DNA from: Firmicutes bacterium UBA5500
Lineage (GTDB): Bacteria > Bacillota > UBA994 > UBA5500
Direction of reading: 5' to 3'
NCBI GenBank assembly: GCA_002427055.1
Contig: DIPA01000026.1
Location: 3,516 to 8,655, forward strand
DNA length: 5,140 nucleotides
A program made the translations under genes and the position numbers. The notes beneath the pieces were generated by a model. The model was given only the letters and a program-made list of their open reading frames with translations. It was not told the origin of the DNA and did no database searches. Shown here piece by piece: positions 1 to 5,140 of the stretch. Position 1 is the stretch's first letter, and the number at the start of each line of letters is the position of its first letter.

Positions 1-988
1 AGGCGTGCCTAACACGCACGCTTCGTTAGTAGTTACTCGCGGCATAGTTGCAGTTTCAAGCGACGACAAGGAGATAACCGAAGATGACGTCGAGAGAGTG
101 CTGCAGGCGGCTCGCGTGATCAATTTGCCTCCTAATCGACAGATTATTGATATCATTCCTCGCCAGTACATAATTGATGGTTATGAAGGCATTCGCTCTC
201 CGTCTGGTATGGCAGGAATTCGACTGGAAGTCGAGGCTTTACTCGTGACCGGAGCAATTACCTCAATTCAGAATTTGGTTCGTTGCGTAGAGCGAGCAGG
301 TTTGCAGATAGAGTCTTTGATTCTGAACGCTATGGCTTTGGGGGAGTTAGTTTTATCAGCCGACGAAAAAGAGCTAGGCGTGGTGCTGGCAGATTTGGGG
401 GGCGGGACCTGCGAGATCGCCTATTTTTGTAATGGGGCGTTGCAGTCTATAGGAGCGATACCTTTAGGTGGAGACCATATTACGAGTGATATTGCTTTCG
501 GCTTGCGTACTAGTTTGGGAGTTGCTGAGCAGGCAAAGATTGAGCATGGTACGTTGCTGAGTGTGCCAGAGGATAAGCTTTTTACCATTCCTGATGTTGG
601 TGGCGAAAATACTCGTGATGTTTCTGTGCGCAAACTTAGCACAATCATTGAAGCTCGTGTTCATGAGATGTTGAGTTTTATTAGTGAGGAGTTACCTAAG
701 CTAAAAGTGCCGGAAGCAATTCCTTCCGGACTTGTTCTGACTGGTGGTGTTGCGGCAACTCAAGGTCTTGTGCCCTATCTACGTACTATGCTTGAGTGTA
801 GTGTTAGGTTAGCTCAAGATGGGACTGCTGGCAGCGAGGATACGTCATATGCGACTGCCATAGGGTTAGTTATGCATGCGCTACGGCGACCTGCCAGTAA
901 TGATTCCACTCGTTCAACACGCCGAGAGCGAAAATCAGGGGGCTTGTTTTCTCGAGTAGCCGAATGGCTCCGGGATATGTGGGAGTAG
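1..988 (+). CDS. ftsA: Cell division protein FtsA, 3' part (5' end outside window)
   Basis: FtsA is the actin-like ATPase that tethers FtsZ filaments to the membrane and recruits later divisome proteins. The reading frame is open from the first bases, so the GTG at position 5 is internal. About 328 residues are visible and roughly 80 N-terminal residues (subdomain 1A start) should lie upstream. The visible part opens in subdomain 1C ([20 protein letters not shown], then a [18 protein letters not shown] stretch). It continues with the phosphate-2 nucleotide motif [14 protein letters not shown] near visible residue 130 and the adenosine-side motif [13 protein letters not shown] near residue 245. 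It ends in an amphipathic membrane-targeting helix, [16 protein letters not shown]. These are family hallmarks. The stop is 23 bp before ftsZ, so the two are probably co-transcribed. Confidence 0.97.
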   Translation, partial: GVPNTHASLVVTRGIVAVSSDDKEITEDDVERVLQAARVINLPPNRQIIDIIPRQYIIDGYEGIRSPSGMAGIRLEVEALLVTGAITSIQNLVRCVERAGLQIESLILNAMALGELVLSADEKELGVVLADLGGGTCEIAYFCNGALQSIGAIPLGGDHITSDIAFGLRTSLGVAEQAKIEHGTLLSVPEDKLFTIPDVGGENTRDVSVRKLSTIIEARVHEMLSFISEELPKLKVPEAIPSGLVLTGGVAATQGLVPYLRTMLECSVRLAQDGTAGSEDTSYATAIGLVMHALRRPASNDSTRSTRRERKSGGLFSRVAEWLRDMWE

Positions 989-995
989 GTCAAGC

Positions 996-1004
996 AGAGG
1001 GAGG
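996..1004 (+). promoter_or_regulatory. ftsZ ribosome binding site, decides the start
   Basis: The purine-rich stretch AGAGGGAGG lies just after the ftsA stop. Its GAGG core ends 7 nt before the ATG at 1012, a normal distance. It ends only 1 nt before the in-frame ATG at 1006 and lies downstream of the ATG at 964. It therefore favours 1012. Confidence 0.75.
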
Positions 1005-1011
1005 CATGAAG

Positions 1012-2064
1012 ATGCTAGAACTTGATTTAGAGATTGAACAATACGCGAAGATTAAAGTCGTTGGAGTAGGAGGTGGTGGTAGCAACGCAGTTAACTGCAT
1101 GATTGAAGCAGGGCTAAAGGGTGTGGAGTTTTTGGCTATCAACACCGATGCGCAGGCTCTAACTCGTTCATTGGCTCCTCACAAGCTACAGATAGGGGAG
1201 AAATTGACGCGCGGGCTAGGTGCTGGGGCTAACCCCGAAATAGGTATGAAGGCAGCCGAGGAAAGTCGCGAGCAAATACAGCAATTCTTGCAAGGGGCAG
1301 ATATGGTGTTTGTTACGGCTGGTATGGGTGGTGGCACTGGAACCGGGGCAGCGCCAGTAGTAGCCGCAGTAGCTCGTGATCAGGGAGCTCTAACCGTGGG
1401 CGTAGTAACAAAGCCCTTCAGTTTTGAGCAAAGGCGACGTATGCTGCAGGCTGAGCGAGGTATTGAAGTACTACGTGAATCTGTAGATACGATTATCACG
1501 ATTCCCAATGATCGTTTGCTACAAGTGGTTGAGAAAAATACTCCGATGTTACAGGCGTTTAAGGTCGCCGACGACGTTTTGCGCCAAGGTGTGCAAGGTA
1601 TCTCAGATCTAATTGCTGTACCTGGCTTGATTAACCTTGACTTCGCCGACGTTAAGACGATTATGACACAAGCCGGCTCAGCTCTCATGGGTATCGGACA
1701 AGCTACTGGTGAGAATAGAGCCGTTGAGGCGGCAAAACAGGCCATTTCGAGTCCTCTGTTAGAAACCTCAATTGAGGGGGCTAAAGGACTCTTGCTTAGC
1801 GTCACTGGTGGAGTCAACCTCAGCTTGCATGAGGTGAATAAAGCGGCTGAGATGATATCACAAGCAGTTGATGCTGATGCCAACTTTATTTTTGGGGCAG
1901 TAATTGATGAGAATATGCAAGAGGACCTGCGTATTACCGTTATTGCTACCGGATTTGATTCGCCCGTGCGGGAAGCTATGTTTGAAGATGTAGAGATTAA
2001 ACCATTACATAGTCAGGGTGATGATCTAGATATCCCTGCTTTTATGCGTCGTAAACGTCATTAA
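1012..2064 (+). CDS. ftsZ: Cell division protein FtsZ
   Basis: FtsZ is the tubulin-like GTPase that forms the division ring, at mid-cell in growth and near the poles in sporulation. The 350-residue product shows the N-terminal nucleotide fold ([15 protein letters not shown]), the tubulin signature GGGTGTG at residues 106-112, and the T7 synergy loop [11 protein letters not shown] with Asp210 and Asp213. The C-terminal peptide [14 protein letters not shown], the docking site for FtsA and other partners, closes the protein. I chose ATG 1012 because it gives [10 protein letters not shown], which matches the usual MLEF-type FtsZ N-terminus, and because of Shine-Dalgarno spacing. ATG 1006 adds only two residues, and the ATG at 964 would overlap ftsA and lacks support. 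The linker between core and C-terminal peptide is only about 21 residues. A strong terminator follows. Confidence 0.98.
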   Translation: MLELDLEIEQYAKIKVVGVGGGGSNAVNCMIEAGLKGVEFLAINTDAQALTRSLAPHKLQIGEKLTRGLGAGANPEIGMKAAEESREQIQQFLQGADMVFVTAGMGGGTGTGAAPVVAAVARDQGALTVGVVTKPFSFEQRRRMLQAERGIEVLRESVDTIITIPNDRLLQVVEKNTPMLQAFKVADDVLRQGVQGISDLIAVPGLINLDFADVKTIMTQAGSALMGIGQATGENRAVEAAKQAISSPLLETSIEGAKGLLLSVTGGVNLSLHEVNKAAEMISQAVDADANFIFGAVIDENMQEDLRITVIATGFDSPVREAMFEDVEIKPLHSQGDDLDIPAFMRRKRH

Positions 2065-2083
2065 TTGTTAGCTAGAAACCCTT

Positions 2084-2134
2084 AACCCTGCTTACTAGTT
2101 GTCTCTTGGGAGACAGTTAGTAAGCAGGGTTTTT
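2084..2134 (+). terminator. Intrinsic terminator after ftsZ
   Basis: A 14-bp perfect stem (2084-2097 with 2118-2131) continues through two G-U wobbles and a 6-bp inner stem (2100-2105 with 2110-2115), closing on a 4-nt TTGG loop. The T run 2130-2134 follows. The stem begins 20 bp after the ftsZ stop and should insulate spoIIGA from vegetative ftsZ transcription. Confidence 0.93.
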
Positions 2135-2153
2135 CGTGCAGCAAAATATCATT

Positions 2154-2160
2154 TTCGACG
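2154..2160 (-). promoter_or_regulatory. Candidate Spo0A box upstream of spoIIGA
   Basis: TTCGACG on the + strand is CGTCGAA on the - strand, one mismatch from the 0A-box consensus TGTCGAA. It is centred about 50 bp upstream of the predicted start of transcription and 7 bp before the -35 element. That is where activating Spo0A boxes sit in the Bacillus subtilis spoIIG promoter. A single 7-mer is weak alone; the position gives it weight. I saw no convincing second box 10 bp away. Confidence 0.5.
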
Positions 2161-2167
2161 GCGTACA

Positions 2168-2200
2168 GTGACATTTTGTGCAGGGTAGTCCACCTATAAT
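2168..2200 (+). promoter_or_regulatory. spoIIG-type sigma-A promoter with over-long spacer
   Basis: A -35 element GTGACA (2168-2173, 5/6 to TTGACA) and a perfect -10 TATAAT (2195-2200) are separated by 21 bp rather than 17. The hexamer at normal spacing, CATTTT, has no resemblance to a -35. The Bacillus subtilis spoIIG promoter has the same unusual architecture (22-bp spacer) and needs phosphorylated Spo0A for sigma-A RNA polymerase. Transcription would start near 2206-2208, giving a 5' leader under 20 nt that begins almost at the Shine-Dalgarno sequence. Confidence 0.65.
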
Positions 2201-2206
2201 AATACA

Positions 2207-2214
2207 AAGGAGGG
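2207..2214 (+). promoter_or_regulatory. spoIIGA ribosome binding site
   Basis: AAGGAGGG lies 9 nt before the ATG at 2224, a strong match to the anti-Shine-Dalgarno sequence and support for that start. It would lie at the very 5' end of the transcript predicted from the TATAAT at 2195. Confidence 0.85.
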
Positions 2215-2223
2215 CTTGTTTGC

Positions 2224-3132
2224 ATGGATGTTTATGTAGACCTTTTGTTTGCTGTTAATTTTGCACTAAATTCTTGGGCATTATGGGTTACTGCAAAATT
2301 GACAGGAAGTCGTAGGCCATTGTCTCATCTGTTTTTGGCCAGCCTGTGTGGTGCAGTTTATGCATTCGGGCCCCTAACTCCTTGGGCCTTTTTGTTCTCA
2401 CACCCAGCAAGCAAGCTTCTGTTAGCCGTGATTATGATCTATCTGGCCTTTCGTCCACGGGCGCTAGCTCAATTATTGCATTTACTAGCGTGGTTCCTGT
2501 TGACTTGTTTTACCACAGCCGGCGTATCCCTCGGGCTTTACGCTTGCCTAATGGACAAAAAGCCACAAGGGGCTATGTTAGCTTGGGGTGACCTACCAAT
2601 GTGGGTTTTGGGTCTGGCACTAGTTGTTTTAGCGGTAACAGGAAGACGTTTCTTAAGTATCTTAGAGAATCGACTTGTGCATGTTGCAAATGGCGCTCAC
2701 TTGCGGATACAGATCGGAGAGCTAGAGTTTGAACTTGAGGCACTTGTGGATTCGGGCAATCAATTAATGGAACCGTTCAGTGGCCGTCCCGTTGTTGTAG
2801 TGGCATTAGCTGCGGTTAGTCATCTGCTGCCAGATGATATTGTAGCTTTATGCCAAGCGAATACTATCTGGGAGACGCAATTAGAGGAGTTGGTAGCTAC
2901 TGATTGGGCGCGTCGTATTCATTTCGTACCGTTTCATGCGGTAGCTAACGACGGTGGTGTGCTCTTAGGGGTACGCGTTGATGCTTTGGAGATTAGCTGT
3001 CATGGGAGAAGGAAGAGCGTAAAAGGTATCACCTTGGCTCTCAGTCCGGCTGGGTTGAGTGCCAATGATAATTATCAAGCCTTAGTGCCATTGCGTCTGT
3101 TACCAACGAAGGCAGCTGAGCGGGTGGCCTAG
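2224..3132 (+). CDS. spoIIGA: SpoIIGA, membrane aspartic protease that processes pro-sigma-E
   Basis: SpoIIGA is made before septation. In the mother cell's septal membrane it is activated by SpoIIR from the forespore and then cleaves pro-sigma-E. The 302-residue product has the family's usual length (Bacillus subtilis 309). The N-terminal half shows about five hydrophobic segments, near residues 4-25, 35-52, 63-77, 84-109 and 124-140. The C-terminal half is the cytoplasmic protease domain. Its active-site motif [16 protein letters not shown] has the catalytic Asp at residue 176, in the D-S-G-N context typical of this retroviral-type aspartic protease family, which works as a dimer. The ATG start follows a strong Shine-Dalgarno sequence. 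sigE, its substrate gene, begins less than 65 bp downstream and is presumably in the same transcript. Confidence 0.95.
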   Translation: MDVYVDLLFAVNFALNSWALWVTAKLTGSRRPLSHLFLASLCGAVYAFGPLTPWAFLFSHPASKLLLAVIMIYLAFRPRALAQLLHLLAWFLLTCFTTAGVSLGLYACLMDKKPQGAMLAWGDLPMWVLGLALVVLAVTGRRFLSILENRLVHVANGAHLRIQIGELEFELEALVDSGNQLMEPFSGRPVVVVALAAVSHLLPDDIVALCQANTIWETQLEELVATDWARRIHFVPFHAVANDGGVLLGVRVDALEISCHGRRKSVKGITLALSPAGLSANDNYQALVPLRLLPTKAAERVA

Positions 3133-3164
3133 CACGCTGATCATTCTGAACCAACATCAAAAAC

Positions 3165-3173
3165 AGGAGGTGA
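3165..3173 (+). promoter_or_regulatory. Very strong Shine-Dalgarno of sigE
   Basis: AGGAGGTGA is a full match to the 16S rRNA 3' end. The GTG at 3170 is part of this element and so cannot be the codon it serves. Eight nt after AGGAGG lies ATA (3179), not ATG. The first canonical in-frame codon further on is TTG at 3194, about 20 nt away. Confidence 0.85.
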
Positions 3174-3916
3174 GCCAGATAAAACGTATAGTATTGCACT
3201 GGCAGTTAAAGTCAAGGATTCTGTTGTATCGGCTGTTGCTTTTGTTTGGCGTAAATGTAGAGCAGCGGGCACTGCATTTCATCGGGAGCTCAGAAGCATT
3301 ACCACCCCCCCTTAGCGCAGATGAAGAACGCTATCTTCTGCAGCAATTGCGTATTGGCGATGGGGCTGTTAAGAGCGTATTGATTGAGCGCAACCTACGT
3401 CTGGTGGTATATATTGCTCGTAAATTTGAGAATACAGGGATTCCTATTGAAGATTTGTCTTCCATAGGGTCAATCGGTCTTATTAAGGCGGTTAATACAT
3501 TTAACCCGGAGCGCAATATCAAGCTGGCGACCTATGCATCACGTTGCATAGAGAACGAGATTTTGATGTTTCTCAGGCGCAACCAGCGTCATCGCGTTGA
3601 GGTGTCTTTAGATGAGCCTCTTAACATTGATTGGGATGGCAATGAACTGCTGTTATCTGATGTGTTGGGTACCGAAGTAGATATGATTTATAAGCAGATC
3701 GAGGAAGAAGTGGAGAAAAAACTCCTCTTGCAGGCCATGTTAAAACTGTCTCCCCGGGAGAAGAAAATAATTCAACTGCCAATTGGCTTGGAAGACGGGA
3801 ATGAGAAAACCCAGAAAGAGGTGGCGGACGTCCTGGGAATCTCACAGTCGTACATATCACGACTGGAGAAAAGGATTCTAAGGCGGTTGCGTAGAGAGAT
3901 AAGAAAAATAGAATAA
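3170..3916 (+). CDS. sigE: Pro-sigma-E, early mother-cell sporulation sigma factor
   Basis: Sigma-E directs early mother-cell transcription and is made as an inactive precursor. The frame shows a basic, hydrophobic pro-region ([15 protein letters not shown]) and then [12 protein letters not shown], so by alignment to the Bacillus subtilis protein SpoIIGA should cut just before Phe of FIGSS. Region 2 follows ([46 protein letters not shown]), then the signature [21 protein letters not shown]. The region 4 helix-turn-helix is [25 protein letters not shown]. The start is unresolved: coordinates use GTG 3170, which sits inside the Shine-Dalgarno; ATA 3179 has ideal spacing but is non-canonical; TTG 3194 gives a pro-region of about 28 residues, close to the usual 27, but is far from the Shine-Dalgarno. 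Region 4 reads QLPIGL where ELRFGL is usual. Arginine codons shift from CGN towards AGR near the 3' end. Confidence 0.95.
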   Translation: MSQIKRIVLHWQLKSRILLYRLLLLFGVNVEQRALHFIGSSEALPPPLSADEERYLLQQLRIGDGAVKSVLIERNLRLVVYIARKFENTGIPIEDLSSIGSIGLIKAVNTFNPERNIKLATYASRCIENEILMFLRRNQRHRVEVSLDEPLNIDWDGNELLLSDVLGTEVDMIYKQIEEEVEKKLLLQAMLKLSPREKKIIQLPIGLEDGNEKTQKEVADVLGISQSYISRLEKRILRRLRREIRKIE

Positions 3917-3946
3917 CCCCCGGTTAAAAAACCAATCATATTCTTT

Positions 3947-3971
3947 AGGACCAGATGGTCCTCTTTTTTTT
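3947..3971 (+). terminator. Intrinsic terminator after sigE
   Basis: AGGACC (3947-3952) pairs with GGTCCT (3957-3962) around an AGAT loop and is followed by C and eight T residues (3964-3971). The stem is short, but the T run is long and immediate. It lies 30 bp after the sigE stop and separates spoIIGA-sigE from sigG. Leaky read-through remains possible. Confidence 0.8.
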
Positions 3972-4002
3972 GCCAAAAGATTATAGCCTGGCAGCAGCTT
4001 CA

Positions 4003-4032
4003 GAATAAATAAATTGTTGAAGGTTAATACTG
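4003..4032 (+). promoter_or_regulatory. Candidate forespore (sigma-F/sigma-G) promoter of sigG
   Basis: GAATA (4003-4007) fits the sigma-G -35 pattern GHATR. Eighteen bases on, AATACTG (4026-4032) matches the -10 pattern CATWHTA at 5 of 7 positions. Read as a sigma-F site, the -10 window 4023-4032 misses the GGnnAnAHTR pattern at one position with a 15-bp spacer, and the -35 has one mismatch to GYATA. Both reading modes fit known sigG control (sigma-F initiation, sigma-G self-amplification). Transcription would start near 4039, about 35 nt before the ATG at 4074. The consensus patterns are recalled and the match is not perfect. Confidence 0.45.
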
Positions 4033-4073
4033 ATGATGAAAATTCGCTCATAAATGAGAGGACGGGAAAAGCT

Positions 4074-4844
4074 ATGATCAACAAGGTTGAAATCTGTGGT
4101 GTAAATACCTCAAATCTCCCGGTTCTCAAGAATGAAGAAATGAAAAAGCTCTTTGTAAGAGTGCAGGAAGGGGAAAAAGAGGCCAGAGAAGATCTGATTA
4201 AAGGCAATTTGCGATTAGTCCTCAGTGTTATCCAGAGGTTCAGCAATCGCGGGGAATACGTGGATGATCTTTTTCAAGTAGGCTGTATTGGCCTTATCAA
4301 GGCCATCGACAATTTTGACCTGGGACAGAACGTAAGATTTTCGACTTATGCTGTTCCCATGATTATCGGTGAAATCAGAAGGTACCTGCGTGACAATAAC
4401 CCGGTCAGGGTATCCAGGTCCTTGCGGGATATAGCCTACAAAGCATTACAGGTGCGAGAGAAACTGGTAGCCGAAAAGTCAAGGGAACCCAGCCTCCAGG
4501 AGATAGCAGAGCAGCTCCTCCTGCCCCAGGAAGAAGTGGTGTTTGCCCTGGACGCTATCCAGGAGCCGATATCGCTCTTTGAACCAATATACAACGACGG
4601 CGGGGATCCTATCCTGGTGATGGACCAGATCAGTGATGACAAAACTAACGATGATATATGGCTGGAGGAAATATCCATCAAAGAGGCCTTAAAAAGATTA
4701 GGTGAGCGGGAAAAGCTGATTCTTTCGCTCCGGTTCTTTGAAGGGAAAACCCAGATGGAAGTGGCTGAAGAGATCGGAATTAGTCAGGCCCAGGTCTCAA
4801 GGCTGGAGAAAGCGGCCTTAAAACACATGAAAAAGTACATGTGA
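4074..4844 (+). CDS. sigG: Sigma-G, late forespore sigma factor
   Basis: Sigma-G transcribes late forespore genes (small acid-soluble proteins, germination functions) after engulfment. The 256-residue product is close to the Bacillus subtilis length (260). It carries the family's conserved N-terminus KVEICGVNTSNLPVLKNEEM and region 2 (NLRLVLSVIQRFSNRGEYVDDLFQVG, FSTYAVPMIIGEIRRYLRDN). The signature ALDAIQEPISLFEPIYNDGG follows, and then region 4 with helix-turn-helix TQMEVAEEIGISQAQVSRLEK. I chose ATG 4074 because MINKVEICGV aligns end to end with known sigma-G proteins. The frame is open back to a TTG at 4014, but that lies upstream of the candidate -10 element. The Shine-Dalgarno is mediocre (GAGAGG 4056-4061, 12 nt away), which may limit translation. 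Arg codons are mostly AGA/AGG and Ile codons mostly ATC, unlike the genes upstream of 3700. Confidence 0.97.
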   Translation: MINKVEICGVNTSNLPVLKNEEMKKLFVRVQEGEKEAREDLIKGNLRLVLSVIQRFSNRGEYVDDLFQVGCIGLIKAIDNFDLGQNVRFSTYAVPMIIGEIRRYLRDNNPVRVSRSLRDIAYKALQVREKLVAEKSREPSLQEIAEQLLLPQEEVVFALDAIQEPISLFEPIYNDGGDPILVMDQISDDKTNDDIWLEEISIKEALKRLGEREKLILSLRFFEGKTQMEVAEEIGISQAQVSRLEKAALKHMKKYM

Positions 4845-4851
4845 AAGGAGG
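4844..4851 (+). promoter_or_regulatory. spoIIR ribosome binding site
   Basis: AAAGGAGG overlaps the last base of the sigG stop codon and ends 7 nt before the GTG at 4859. It fixes that GTG as the spoIIR start and suggests translation from a sigG-spoIIR transcript. Confidence 0.85.
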
Positions 4852-4858
4852 AATAAAA

Positions 4859-5140
4859 GTGAAAAAGGCGTGGGGTATAATGGTTTTGATTTTGGCCTTA
4901 GGTGTGGCATTCCCTCTGATCCAACACCTGTTAAAGAAACAGGAGGCCTTCACCCCCAACAGCCTTATTCGCATTCACATTATCGCTAACAGCAACTCAC
5001 CGGTTGACCAGGATATCAAGTTGAAGGTCAGAGATCGTCTGGTTAAGTGGCTATCTCCGCAACTGGCCGCCAGCAGATCGGCCCCGGAAAGCCGCATAAT
5101 CCTGGCCCAGAATCTGGATGCCATCCGGGAGACGGCCTGT
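4859..5140 (+). CDS. spoIIR: SpoIIR, secreted forespore signal activating SpoIIGA (5' part)
   Basis: SpoIIR is made in the forespore, exported into the intermembrane space, and triggers SpoIIGA to process pro-sigma-E on the mother-cell side. Ninety-four codons are visible from GTG 4859, with no stop before the window edge. The N-terminus MKKAWGIMVLILALGVAFPLI is a basic-then-hydrophobic signal peptide or anchor. The stretch LIRIHIIANSNSPVDQDIKLKVRD (residues about 41-64) matches the conserved SpoIIR core, usually seen as IRLRVxANSDSxxDQxLKxKVRD. The start is supported by a strong Shine-Dalgarno. The gene begins 14 bp after the sigG stop, so it is probably co-transcribed with sigG; a private sigma-F promoter inside the sigG 3' end is not evident. 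In Bacillus subtilis spoIIR is elsewhere on the chromosome. Confidence 0.93.
   Translation, partial: MKKAWGIMVLILALGVAFPLIQHLLKKQEAFTPNSLIRIHIIANSNSPVDQDIKLKVRDRLVKWLSPQLAASRSAPESRIILAQNLDAIRETAC

Noticed and set aside
964..1011. FtsZ start at the ATG at 964 (a 366-residue form)
   Set aside because: It overlaps the ftsA coding end, has no Shine-Dalgarno, and adds [14 protein letters not shown] residues not found in FtsZ; ATG 1012 fits the family N-terminus.
1380..1883. 167-codon open frame on the - strand inside ftsZ
   Set aside because: It is the antisense shadow of a conserved gene, with Ser/Thr/Cys-rich low-information protein and no ribosome site or family resemblance.
2346..2591. 81-codon + strand frame within spoIIGA
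   Set aside because: An out-of-frame shadow of a well-supported gene without a ribosome binding site.
3174..3203. Hairpin GCCAG/CTGGC across the sigE initiation region
   Set aside because: Only 5 bp with a 20-nt loop, expected by chance and weak; it does not bring the TTG at 3194 to the Shine-Dalgarno.
3922..3933. GGTT-AAAA-AACC inverted repeat after sigE
   Set aside because: A 4-bp stem is too weak to mean anything; the terminator at 3947-3971 explains the region better.
4014..4073. TTG 4014 as the sigG start, with a 20-residue extension
   Set aside because: The extension has no counterpart in sigma-G proteins, no Shine-Dalgarno precedes the TTG, and it lies upstream of the candidate -10 element.
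3878..4246. 122-codon open frame on the - strand over the sigE-sigG gap
   Set aside because: It runs antisense through the sigE terminator and conserved sigG codons and shows no recognisable motif or start signal.
4825..4842. ACATG/CATGT inverted repeat at the sigG end
   Set aside because: A 5-bp AT-rich stem within coding sequence and without a T run; it is not a terminator, and spoIIR follows directly.

Overview
The window carries a cell-division and early-sporulation block from an endospore-forming member of the Bacillota, most likely class Clostridia. All six genes lie on the + strand: ftsA (3' part), ftsZ, spoIIGA, sigE, sigG and spoIIR (5' part). The order ftsA-ftsZ-spoIIGA-sigE-sigG is the one known from spore formers. 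No bpr-type protease gene lies between ftsZ and spoIIGA, and spoIIR directly follows sigG, which fits a clostridial rather than a Bacillus arrangement. I cannot name the genus.

Bases 1-2064 hold the divisome pair FtsA (actin-like membrane tether) and FtsZ (tubulin-like ring), 23 bp apart. A strong intrinsic terminator (2084-2134) closes that unit. The next 90 bp look like a spoIIG-type promoter: a GTGACA -35, a 21-bp spacer, a perfect TATAAT and an upstream near-consensus Spo0A box. It would drive spoIIGA and sigE. A second terminator (3947-3971) ends that unit, and a candidate forespore (sigma-F/sigma-G type) promoter precedes sigG. spoIIR begins 14 bp after the sigG stop and runs off the window.

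Together the last four genes encode the forespore-to-mother-cell signal: SpoIIR is secreted by the forespore, activates the membrane protease SpoIIGA, and SpoIIGA cleaves the pro-sequence of pro-sigma-E. Sigma-G is the later forespore factor.

The identities are ordinary and secure. The oddities are concentrated in sigE. It has an excellent Shine-Dalgarno sequence but no canonical start codon at the right distance (an ATA sits there). A usually conserved region-4 motif reads LPIGL instead of LRFGL. Codon preference changes near the 3' end of the gene, so everything downstream (sigG, spoIIR) looks like a different compositional background. That could be natural recombination or an assembly join. 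I found no mobile element, CRISPR array, tRNA or rRNA, and no evidence for a wholly new system.
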